Shown: one piece after another, positions 1 to 5,843 of the stretch
Position numbering within the stretch: position 1 is the stretch's first letter
How the letters are laid out: every line of letters starts with the position of its first letter
Assembly: GCA_018241865.1 (NCBI GenBank)
Contig: JAFECY010000294.1
Location: 1 to 5,908, forward strand
Length of the DNA: 5,908 nt
Direction of reading: 5' to 3'
DNA from: Pseudomonadota bacterium
GTDB lineage: Bacteria > Pseudomonadota > Gammaproteobacteria > Burkholderiales > Burkholderiaceae_D
Made by a program: the position numbers and the translations under genes
The notes under the pieces: model-generated
The model's database searches: none
Told to the model about the DNA's origin: nothing
The model's input: only the letters and a program-made list of their open reading frames with translations

Positions 1-24
1 AGTTTGGCCGCAGTTTGCCGAAAA
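1..24 (+). promoter_or_regulatory. Sigma-28 (FliA) promoter of flgKL, cut by the window edge
   Basis: The enteric FliA consensus is TAAAGTTT, 11 bases, then GCCGATAA. The window opens with AGTTT (1-5), which is the last five bases of the -35 element. Exactly 11 bases follow (6-16), then GCCGAAAA (17-24), which matches the -10 element at 7 of 8 positions. The first three bases of the -35 element lie outside the window. Transcription would start near base 30, giving a leader of roughly 25 bases before the flgK ATG. FliA control of flgKL as late flagellar genes is known in other bacteria and fits this placement. The match is seen in the sequence; promoter activity is inferred. Confidence 0.68.
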
Positions 25-56
25 TCAGCTTATCGAGACGTCGAAAACTCATCATC

Positions 57-1997
57 ATGGCTAACATACTCAGCATCGGCAAAAGCGGACTGCAGGCAGC
101 GCAGCTCGGCGTCGCCACGACCGGCCACAACATCACCAACGCCTCGACCCCCGGCTATAGTCGGCAGGTCATGGTGCAGGGCGCGCAGATCGCCAACGGC
201 ATTTCTGCCGGCTTCGTCGGCAGCGGCACCGAGGTGCTGGCGATCCGGCGCGTGTTCAACGATTTCCTCGCTACGCAAGTTACCAACGCGCAGAGTTCGG
301 AAAATGCGCTCGGCAACTATCTGACCCAAGTCAACCAGATCAACAATATGTTGGCCGACCCGACGACCGGCCTGTCGCCCGCATTGCAGGATTTCTTCAA
401 CGGCGTGCAAAATCTGGCTTCCAATCCAGGTTCCAACGCGACGCGGCAATCGATGTTGTCTTCGGCGGACACCTTAGCCAACCAATTTCAAAGTATGTCC
501 TCGCAGCTCAGCGATATGAGCGCGAATGTCAACGCGCAAATCCGCGACAGTGTTACCACCATCAACAGCTATGCATCGCAATTGGCGACGCTGAATAACG
601 CTATCGCGCGTGCGCAAGGCGGCAACGATGCCAAGCCGGCCAACGATTTGCTCGATCAGCGCGATCAACTGGTTTCCGATTTGAGTAAAGAAATCAAGGT
701 GAGCGTCGTTAAGCAGGGCGATGATTACAACATTTTTATCGGTAATGGCCAGCCGCTGGTGGTAGGGGGCACGCCCTACAGTTTGGCTGCGACGCAATCG
801 CCGACTGACATCAGCCGTACCACGATCAGCTACCAAGGCAATGGCACAACCTTTCCGCTGGCGGAAAATTCGCTGCAGGGCGGTAAGCTGGGTGGTTTGT
901 TGGAATTCCGTTCCAGCACGCTCGACACCGCGCAAAACGCCATCGGCCGCATTGCTATTGGCCTAGCGACGACCTTCAATGCCCAGCACGTGCTGGGGCA
1001 GGATCAGAACGGCGCGATGGGTGGGCAATTTTTCAGTGTCGGTACCCCGGTCGTCAGCCCGGCAACCACCAATGGCGGCACCATGCAGATGTCGGCCTCC
1101 ATCAGCAATGTGAATGCGCTGACCACTAGCAACTACCAGGTTAAATACATTGGCCCTGGCAATTACCAAGTGATGCGCGTTTCCGACGGTGCCATTACCA
1201 CCACGGCGACGATGCCGGTCACGATCGACGGCGTGGATTTCAGCATCGTGTCCGGCGCAGCCAATCCCGGTGATACTTTTTTGGTCAAACCCACAGCCGG
1301 TGGCGCTGCTGGTATGAATGTGCTGGTTCAGGATACAGCTAAGATCGCCGCGGCCGCACCGGTGCGCACCAACGCCACCGCGACTAACGCCGGCTCGGGC
1401 AAGATCAGCGCCGGCTCGGTGAGCGCGGGTTATGCCCCCGCCAGCATGTCGCCGGCGGCGACGATGACCTACAACGCCGGTGCCAACCAGTTGACCGGCT
1501 TCCCGCTGGTGCCGGTCACGGTGACCAATGGCGGCGTGTCAACCACGTACGCCGCCGGTGCGCCGGTGCCCTATACCGATGGCGCGACCATCAGCTTCAG
1601 CAACGTCAGCTTCACCATCGGCGGCGCCCCCGCCAACGGCGATACCTTCACCATCGGTCAGAACACCAACGGCCTCGGCGACAACCGCAACGCCTTGTTG
1701 CTGGCCGGGTTGCAAACGGCGACTACACTGGGCAACGGCACCATGAACTTCCAGTCCGCCTTTGGCCAGTTCGTCAATACTGTCGGCAACAAAGCGCACG
1801 AATTGAGCGTGACCAAATCGGCCGCCGAGAAACTGACCTCCGACGCTATCGAGGCGCAGCAGGCTGATTCCGGCGTCAATCTGGATGAAGAAGCCGCCAA
1901 CTTAATGCGTTATCAGCAGGCTTATCAAGCAGCCGGCAAGGTCATGCAGACTGCCAGCACGTTGTTCGATACCTTGCTCTCGATCGGTAACCACTAA
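57..1997 (+). CDS. flgK: Flagellar hook-associated protein 1 FlgK (hook-filament junction)
   Basis: FlgK is the first junction protein between the hook and the filament. It is exported through the flagellar type III apparatus and assembles at the distal end of the hook. The 646-residue product has the conserved N-terminal rod/hook signature (residues 11-37, including NITNASTPGYSRQ) and the QRDQLV helix region (about 201-206). The C-terminal helix typical of the family (607-646, with LDEEAANLMRYQQAY) is also present. Residues from about 330 to 550 form a Gly/Ala/Thr-rich variable outer region with two GDTF motifs (405-408 and 528-531). The protein is about 100 residues longer than the E. coli form (547 aa), and the extra length lies in this middle region. 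I chose the ATG at 57 because the family begins MxxxLSIGxSGL there. The in-frame TTG at 15 would place coding sequence over the promoter. The Shine-Dalgarno sequence is weak (GAGAC at 35-39). No signal peptide is expected or seen. It is the first gene of an operon with flgL. Confidence 0.97.
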   Translation: MANILSIGKSGLQAAQLGVATTGHNITNASTPGYSRQVMVQGAQIANGISAGFVGSGTEVLAIRRVFNDFLATQVTNAQSSENALGNYLTQVNQINNMLADPTTGLSPALQDFFNGVQNLASNPGSNATRQSMLSSADTLANQFQSMSSQLSDMSANVNAQIRDSVTTINSYASQLATLNNAIARAQGGNDAKPANDLLDQRDQLVSDLSKEIKVSVVKQGDDYNIFIGNGQPLVVGGTPYSLAATQSPTDISRTTISYQGNGTTFPLAENSLQGGKLGGLLEFRSSTLDTAQNAIGRIAIGLATTFNAQHVLGQDQNGAMGGQFFSVGTPVVSPATTNGGTMQMSASISNVNALTTSNYQVKYIGPGNYQVMRVSDGAITTTATMPVTIDGVDFSIVSGAANPGDTFLVKPTAGGAAGMNVLVQDTAKIAAAAPVRTNATATNAGSGKISAGSVSAGYAPASMSPAATMTYNAGANQLTGFPLVPVTVTNGGVSTTYAAGAPVPYTDGATISFSNVSFTIGGAPANGDTFTIGQNTNGLGDNRNALLLAGLQTATTLGNGTMNFQSAFGQFVNTVGNKAHELSVTKSAAEKLTSDAIEAQQADSGVNLDEEAANLMRYQQAYQAAGKVMQTASTLFDTLLSIGNH

Positions 1998-2002
1998 GGA
2001 AG
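1996..2002 (+). promoter_or_regulatory. Ribosome binding site of flgL, overlapping the flgK stop
   Basis: AAGGAAG begins inside the flgK TAA stop codon and lies six bases before the flgL ATG. This close packing suggests that flgL translation is coupled to flgK, which would keep the two junction proteins in proportion. Confidence 0.75.
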
Positions 2003-2008
2003 ACGGCC

Positions 2009-3217
2009 ATGCGTATCAGCACCAATACCTTGTATCAGGCCGGTTCCGCCAAGCTGAGCGAGTTGCAAGCTGGCCTGTTGAAAACGCAGCAGCAGGTCGC
2101 CGCCGGTCGCCGTATGCTGACCCCTGCCGACGATCCGGTTGGCGCTGCTCGCGCGCTGGAAGTCACGCAATCGCAATCGGTCAATACGCAGTACGGCGTC
2201 AACCGCGCCAATGCCCGCGATTCGTTGGCGATGGAAGAGAGCGTATTGCAGTCGGTAACCGGTCTGATTCAAGATTTGCAGACCAGCGTGGTTGAAGCCG
2301 GCAATGCCTCGCTGGACGATACGCAGCGCAAGTTTCTTGCTAGCGAATTGAGCGGGCGTTTCAATGAATTGATGGGGTTGGCCAACAGCCGCGACAATAC
2401 CGGCAATTATCTGTTCGCCGGCTTTCAATCGACTTCCCAGCCTTTTGTGCAGACGGCGACCGGTGCCAATTATGCCGGCGACCAAGGCCAACGCCTGCTG
2501 CAAGTTGACGCAACCCGCCAAATGGCGATGAGCGACGCCGGTGACGCCGTGTTCATGCACAAGACCGGCAATGGCAGCTTCGTCACCGCCGCCACCGGAA
2601 CCAACACCGGCAATGGCGTCATCGATCCTGGCTCGATCACCAACACCACGCTGCTGACCGGCCACAACTACAGCCTGACCTTCACGGTCGCTGCCGGGGT
2701 GACCACCTATGACGTGGTGGACACCACGACCGCCACCACGGTTTCCAGCGGCAATCCCTACACCAGCGGCCAGAGCATCGGCTTCGACGGCCTGCAATTC
2801 GACATCAAGGGCGCACCGGCCAACGGCGACAGCTTCACGGTGGCGCCCAGCAATCGTCAGGACATTTTCACTACCCTGCGCAATCTAATCAACGTGCTGA
2901 ATACGCCGGCCAGCAGCGACGCCGGCAAGGCCGCGCTGACCAATGGCCTGAACAAAGCGTCGATGGATCTGGCGCAAGGACTGGACAACGTGCTGACCGT
3001 GCGCGCCACCACCGGTGCCCGCCTGAAGGAACTCGATTCGCTCGACAATCTCGGCAGCGACAAGGACTTGCAGTTCTCCAGCACGCTCTCCGGTTTGCAA
3101 GACCTCGACTACAACAAGGCCATCACGCAACTGACGCAGCAAAGCGTCACTCTGCAGGCAGCGCAGCAGTCTTTCATGAAAATCACCGGCCTGTCGCTGT
3201 TCGATTACTTGCGATAG
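2009..3217 (+). CDS. flgL: Flagellar hook-associated protein 3 FlgL (hook-filament junction)
   Basis: FlgL is the second junction protein, lying between FlgK and the flagellin filament, and is exported by the flagellar type III system. The N-terminus (MRISTNTLYQAG, residues 1-12) and the following long helical stretch with PADDPVGAARALE (residues 38-50) are typical of the flagellin/FlgL superfamily. The family motif NYLFAGFQ is at 133-140. The C-terminal helix ends in LSLFDYLR, the usual FlgL terminus. Between about 150 and 290 lies a Thr/Gly-rich outer domain with the motif KGAPANGDSFTV (267-278), which closely resembles one in FlgK. At 402 residues it is longer than the E. coli protein (317), again because of this middle domain. 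The start is fixed by a good ribosome binding site six bases upstream. The gene lies 11 bases after flgK and is followed by a terminator, so it closes the operon. Confidence 0.97.
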   Translation: MRISTNTLYQAGSAKLSELQAGLLKTQQQVAAGRRMLTPADDPVGAARALEVTQSQSVNTQYGVNRANARDSLAMEESVLQSVTGLIQDLQTSVVEAGNASLDDTQRKFLASELSGRFNELMGLANSRDNTGNYLFAGFQSTSQPFVQTATGANYAGDQGQRLLQVDATRQMAMSDAGDAVFMHKTGNGSFVTAATGTNTGNGVIDPGSITNTTLLTGHNYSLTFTVAAGVTTYDVVDTTTATTVSSGNPYTSGQSIGFDGLQFDIKGAPANGDSFTVAPSNRQDIFTTLRNLINVLNTPASSDAGKAALTNGLNKASMDLAQGLDNVLTVRATTGARLKELDSLDNLGSDKDLQFSSTLSGLQDLDYNKAITQLTQQSVTLQAAQQSFMKITGLSLFDYLR

Positions 3218-3227
3218 CTTACGATAG
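3208..3227 (+). repeat. 10-base tandem duplication across the flgL stop codon
   Basis: CTTGCGATAG (3208-3217) is followed directly by CTTACGATAG (3218-3227), a 9-of-10 match. The first copy encodes the last FlgL residues and the TAG stop. The second copy lies in a shifted frame just after it. This could be a small slippage duplication or chance; no function is claimed. Confidence 0.5.
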
Positions 3228-3238
3228 GCATCCGAAGG

Positions 3239-3254
3239 GCGGTGATGTCACCGC
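3239..3254 (+). repeat. Perfect inverted repeat upstream of the flgKL terminator
   Basis: GCGGTGA (3239-3245) and TCACCGC (3248-3254) are perfect reverse complements separated by two bases. In RNA this gives a six-pair GC-rich hairpin with an AUGU tetraloop. No T-run follows, so it is not itself a terminator. It may protect the flgKL transcript 3' end or be an operator-like palindrome. The structure is visible; the role is unknown. Confidence 0.55.
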
Positions 3255-3267
3255 ATTTGCAGTACAT

Positions 3268-3293
3268 GCCCGGCTTTCATGCCGGGCTTTTTT
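3268..3293 (+). terminator. Rho-independent terminator of flgKL
   Basis: GCCCGGC (3268-3274), a six-base loop TTTCAT, and GCCGGGC (3281-3287) form a perfect seven-pair GC stem, followed by six T residues (3288-3293). It lies about 50 bases after the flgL stop and before the fliB promoter candidate, so fliB is probably transcribed separately from flgKL. Confidence 0.88.
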
Positions 3294-3295
3294 GT

Positions 3296-3325
3296 TTGCG
3301 GCTTGCCAGTCGCGCGTTTTACAAT
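3296..3325 (+). promoter_or_regulatory. Candidate sigma-70 promoter of fliB
   Basis: TACAAT (3320-3325) is a good -10 hexamer. TTGCGG (3296-3301) is a partial -35 match at an 18-base spacing. TTGCCA (3303-3308) is a better hexamer but sits only 11 bases away, which is too close. The predicted start is about 55 bases before the fliB ATG. I saw no FliA-type GCCGATAA element here, so fliB may not be a late-class flagellar gene. This is a sequence match only. Confidence 0.4.
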
Positions 3326-3389
3326 CAGGCATCTTGCCGTCCCACGCACAGGGAAGGTCATTTTCACGCAGCCTTGACGAGTCCCCACG

Positions 3390-4634
3390 ATGAAGACACT
3401 GCACCTCCAACCGACAGTTCCGCACTACATGCAAACCTTTCGCTGTATCGGCGCGGATTGCCCGGAAAACTGCTGCCACGGTTGGCGCATCGACATCGAC
3501 GAACAGACCTACAAAAAATACCAGAAGGTCGCGATCTATCCGCTCGCGAAGAAACTGCAAACCGTGTTGCAGCCCTCGGCGCAACCCAGCCGCAGCACCT
3601 ACGCCGTGATGCAGATGCAGGCGGATGGTCGCTGCACCATGCTCGATCAGGACGGCCTGTGCGAAATCCACGCCAAACTGGGCAGCGATCATCTGTCCGA
3701 CACCTGCATGCATTACCCGCGTGTTTTTTCCAGCGTCCATGACAAGCTGTATTGCTTCTCGACCCTGAGCTGTCCGGCGGCGGCCGATCTGGCGCTGCGC
3801 CAACCCGACAGCATGACGATGGCGGTGATGGACATGTCGATACCGGGCAAGGCGGAAATTCCGCTGGAAAATATTCTCGACTTCAAACAGCATCCGCACG
3901 TCGCGCTCGAATTCTTGGAGCCGATCCAGGAAGTGGCGGCCCTAGTGGTGCGCCATCCCGAACTGAGCGCGGCGGAAGCGATGGTGGTCTTGTCGCTGAT
4001 GGTGCAGAAGCTGGCGCGTCACTTCGCCGAGCCGGATCCGGCAACGGCGCGCACGGCGCTGGCACGCACGCTCACCGATTTTTGCCGACCCGCTTACTGC
4101 CTAGAAGCCAGGGACGTCATGGCGCAAGCACCCCGGCAGTTGTCGGCCAGATTGACGCTGCTCAAAGGCATCACGCTCAAGTATCTGCAAGAGCGCAAGG
4201 GCCGACCGACATTTATGGAGACGCTGGCACAAGCCGCACGTGGATTGCATCTCGACGCGGCCGATCAGGCTGAGGCGGAACAGAGTTGCCTCGTCGCAGA
4301 GCGCGACTGGTTCGAGCCCTTCGACCGTCGCCATCCTCATCTGCTAAAGAATTACCTGTTGAACGAATTCGGCAAGAACAATTTCCCTGTTGGGAAGAGC
4401 TTGGATATCGAAACGGAATTCACCAGCCTAGCAGTGCGCTTCGCCTTGATCCGTCTTTATTTGATCGGCATTGCCGGCGACAGACGCGAAGCCTTCGACG
4501 AGCAGGATTATGTTCGGCTGGTGTATCGTTTCGTGCGCAATCTGGAGCATGGTAGTTTCTTCGTCGATACCCTGAACGCGATGGCGCAGCAAGGGTATGG
4601 CGGATTGGCGGCGGCGGTGATTTTGTTGCGTTGA
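3390..4634 (+). CDS. fliB: Flagellin lysine-N-methylase FliB
   Basis: FliB transfers methyl groups from S-adenosylmethionine to surface lysines of flagellin in the cytoplasm. The Salmonella enzyme has been reported to need a [4Fe-4S] cluster. The 414-residue product has the family's cysteine-rich N-terminal part. CxxxxCxxxCCxGW is at 19-32 (Cys19, Cys24, Cys28, Cys29), followed by GRCTML (Cys82), GLCEIH (Cys91), DTCMHYPR (Cys106), Cys122 and LSC (Cys128). This resembles the YkgJ-type zinc/iron-binding cysteine cluster. The rest (about 150-414) is mostly helical-looking and less recognisable, with another Cys pair at 232 and 237. Length is close to the roughly 400 residues usual for the family. 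The start is well fixed: an in-frame TGA lies at 3375-3377, and the ATG at 3390 is the first start after it. The Shine-Dalgarno sequence is poor. The gene stands alone between the flgKL terminator and the convergent fliR. Cluster type and substrate are inferred from the family. Confidence 0.88.
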   Translation: MKTLHLQPTVPHYMQTFRCIGADCPENCCHGWRIDIDEQTYKKYQKVAIYPLAKKLQTVLQPSAQPSRSTYAVMQMQADGRCTMLDQDGLCEIHAKLGSDHLSDTCMHYPRVFSSVHDKLYCFSTLSCPAAADLALRQPDSMTMAVMDMSIPGKAEIPLENILDFKQHPHVALEFLEPIQEVAALVVRHPELSAAEAMVVLSLMVQKLARHFAEPDPATARTALARTLTDFCRPAYCLEARDVMAQAPRQLSARLTLLKGITLKYLQERKGRPTFMETLAQAARGLHLDAADQAEAEQSCLVAERDWFEPFDRRHPHLLKNYLLNEFGKNNFPVGKSLDIETEFTSLAVRFALIRLYLIGIAGDRREAFDEQDYVRLVYRFVRNLEHGSFFVDTLNAMAQQGYGGLAAAVILLR

Positions 4635-4666
4635 ACGGGAAAATGACGTTGGCCGCAATCAACGCA
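4627..4666. repeat. Inverted repeat joining the 3' ends of fliB and fliR
   Basis: TGCGTTGA (4627-4634) and TCAACGCA (4659-4666) are perfect 8-base reverse complements around a 24-base spacer. Each arm contains the stop codon of one of the two convergent genes, because both proteins end in Leu-Arg-stop. No T-run follows the stem on either strand, so this is not a classical bidirectional terminator. I see no other terminator between these genes. Confidence 0.45.
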
Positions 4667-5438
4667 GTGTGGTGATTTGCCGGATGGTATCCACGCCTTC
4701 TTGCAACAAACGCTCGATCGGCGTTGCCATGTAGGGGATGGTGATGGCGATCATGATGAAGCCGACGCCGATGGCGACCGGGAAGCCGATACCGAAAATG
4801 TTGAGTTGCGGTGCGGCGCGTGTCAGGATGCCGAGAGCAATGTTGTTGATGAGCAGTGCGGCGACGATGGGCAGCGACAACTGCATGCCGGCGCTGAAAA
4901 TGCGACCGCCCCAAGAGGCGATATCGTGGTAACCACTGCTGCCCAGTCCAGTCGCTGCAATCGGCATGGTGTTGAAGCTATCAACGAGAGTCGAAATCAG
5001 AACGAGGTGGAAATTAGCCGCTAGGTAAATCATCAACATCAATAGCGAGAGAAACTGCGCGATCGCCGAGGAACGGCCTTGCGACTGCGGATCGAAGAAG
5101 GTGGCGAAACCCAGACCCATTGTTAGACCCGTAACCTCACCAGCCATCTCAATAGCGGAAAACACAATCCGCATGGCAAAGCCCATCGCCATACCGATCA
5201 CCATCTGCTGCAGCAAAATCATCAAACCACTTAGCGACAGCGGATCGAGCGCCGGCCCCGATGGAATGGCTGGCGCGATCATCATGCCGATCAAAATGGA
5301 CAGGCCGATTTTGACCCGTGCCGGTACGCTGACGTTGCCGAACAGCGGTGCGGTGGTAATCAATCCGAGTATGCGCGTCAACGGCCAAATGAAGGCGGCC
5401 AACCAAGTGTAGAGCTGCGCGCTGGTGACGGAGATCAT
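4659..5438 (-). CDS. fliR: Flagellar type III export gate protein FliR
   Basis: FliR is an inner-membrane component of the flagellar export gate, where it assembles with FliP and FliQ to form the channel entrance for rod, hook and filament proteins. The 259-residue product has the usual length and hydrophobic pattern, with membrane-like stretches near 10-30, 43-58, 71-95, 125-148, 187-206 and 217-237. Conserved family features include PARVKIGL (39-46), EMAGE (97-101), GFATFFDPQS (110-119) and TRAAPQLNIFGIGFP (206-220). The N-terminus (ISVTSAQLYTWLAAF) is typical, which supports the ATG at 5438. No other in-frame ATG, GTG or TTG lies between it and the fliQ stop. The bases just upstream on the coding strand are C-rich, with no Shine-Dalgarno sequence. 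The ATG overlaps the TGA of a short upstream frame, which suggests coupled translation. It is not fused to FlhB. It follows fliP and fliQ. Confidence 0.96.
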   Translation of the reverse strand: MISVTSAQLYTWLAAFIWPLTRILGLITTAPLFGNVSVPARVKIGLSILIGMMIAPAIPSGPALDPLSLSGLMILLQQMVIGMAMGFAMRIVFSAIEMAGEVTGLTMGLGFATFFDPQSQGRSSAIAQFLSLLMLMIYLAANFHLVLISTLVDSFNTMPIAATGLGSSGYHDIASWGGRIFSAGMQLSLPIVAALLINNIALGILTRAAPQLNIFGIGFPVAIGVGFIMIAITIPYMATPIERLLQEGVDTIRQITTLR

Positions 5439-5545
5439 GAGGACAGGGGAGGGTCTTGAGAAGCATGAGTCACGGCGGGCACGGTGGGCACGGTGGGCAC
5501 GGCGGAAAATTTTGCACTGTTGCCGTGTGCGTCGTGCTTCAACAT
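5435..5545 (-). CDS. Possible 36-residue leader peptide coupled to fliR (speculative)
   Basis: On the fliR strand, an ATG at 5545-5543 opens a frame of 36 codons. Its TGA (5437-5435) overlaps the fliR ATG in the sequence ATGA, the classic arrangement for termination-reinitiation. The predicted peptide begins MLKHDAHGNSAKF, continues with VPTVPTVPAV encoded by the 9-base repeats, and ends DPPLSS. It has no recognisable domain, signal peptide or membrane segment. The ribosome binding site is weak (GAG, five bases before the ATG). An open frame this short can arise by chance in GC-rich DNA. The main argument for it is that fliR has no binding site of its own. If translated, its role may be only to deliver ribosomes to fliR. 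Confidence 0.25.
   Translation of the reverse strand: MLKHDAHGNSAKFSAVPTVPTVPAVTHASQDPPLSS
5471..5506. repeat. 9-base tandem repeat, four copies, in the fliQ-fliR spacer
   Basis: The units CACGGCGGG (5471-5479), CACGGTGGG (5480-5488), CACGGTGGG (5489-5497) and CACGGCGGA (5498-5506) follow one another without gaps. The consensus is CACGGYGGR. Because the unit is a multiple of three, changing copy number would not shift any reading frame through it. It lies between genes that are normally closely packed, and may have expanded by replication slippage. Confidence 0.85.
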
Positions 5546-5561
5546 GGCTGCTCGCGCACGT

Positions 5562-5831
5562 TCAACTAATCATGCCCGGTATGCCGGAAAACATCTGGCG
5601 CATGTAATCGACCAGCACCGACAGCATCCACGGGCCGGCGATGATTAATGATAAAAAGATGCCGACTAGCTTAGGGATGAAGGACAAGGTGGTTTCGTTG
5701 ATTTGGGTCGCGGCCTGAAAAATGCTGACGACGAGGCCGATGGCCAGCGCGATCAACAACATCGGCGCGGCAACCATCAAGGTAACTTGTATGGCTTGGC
5801 TGCCCATAGCCATGACGTTTTCGGGAGACAT
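5562..5831 (-). CDS. fliQ: Flagellar type III export gate protein FliQ
   Basis: FliQ is a small inner-membrane subunit of the flagellar export gate, several copies of which surround the FliP-FliR core. The 89-residue product has the normal family length, a short N-terminus (MSPENVMAMG), and two hydrophobic helices near 13-37 and 52-77. Between them is the conserved loop SIFQAATQINETTLSFIPK (36-54), which identifies the family. The ATG at 5831 is supported by GAGGA seven bases upstream and by the ten-base gap after fliP. The stop at 5564-5562 is followed by an unusually long 123-base spacer before fliR. Confidence 0.97.
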   Translation of the reverse strand: MSPENVMAMGSQAIQVTLMVAAPMLLIALAIGLVVSIFQAATQINETTLSFIPKLVGIFLSLIIAGPWMLSVLVDYMRQMFSGIPGMIS

Positions 5832-5838
5832 GTCAGGA

Positions 5839-5843
5839 TCCTC
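5839..5843 (-). promoter_or_regulatory. Ribosome binding site of fliQ, overlapping the fliP stop
   Basis: GAGGA on the minus strand starts within the fliP TGA stop and ends seven bases before the fliQ ATG. Its strength contrasts with the absence of any such site before fliR. Confidence 0.75.

Noticed and set aside
15..56. TTG at 15 as an upstream start for flgK, adding 14 residues
   Set aside because: It falls inside the sigma-28 -10 region and before the likely transcription start. The family N-terminus matches the ATG at 57.
1994..2797. 267-codon open frame on the minus strand opposite flgL
   Set aside because: It lies wholly opposite a clear flgL, has no recognisable domain, and has the His/Arg/Gly/Ala-rich composition usual for antisense frames in GC-rich genes.
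3303..3325. TTGCCA with TACAAT as the fliB promoter
   Set aside because: The two hexamers are only 11 bases apart, too close for a sigma-70 promoter. The TTGCGG element at 18 bases was preferred.
3242..3742. 166-codon plus-strand frame overlapping the start of fliB
   Set aside because: It begins inside a hairpin, spans the terminator and overlaps fliB in another frame, with no domain. The fliB frame has the cysteine motifs.
3219..3899. 226-codon minus-strand frame opposite fliB and the flgKL terminator
   Set aside because: It runs through the terminator hairpins and opposite the conserved cysteine region of fliB. The translation is Arg/His-rich with no family resemblance.
4627..4666. Bidirectional rho-independent terminator between fliB and fliR
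   Set aside because: The loop is 24 bases long and no T-run follows the stem on either strand, so only an inverted repeat is reported.
4677..5024. Plus-strand frame of 115 codons opposite fliR, rich in Asp, Gly and His
   Set aside because: It is antisense to conserved FliR membrane helices. The acidic, His-rich composition is what reverse-complemented hydrophobic codons give.
5471..5506. CRISPR array
   Set aside because: The units are nine bases long with no spacers between them, so this is a simple tandem repeat.
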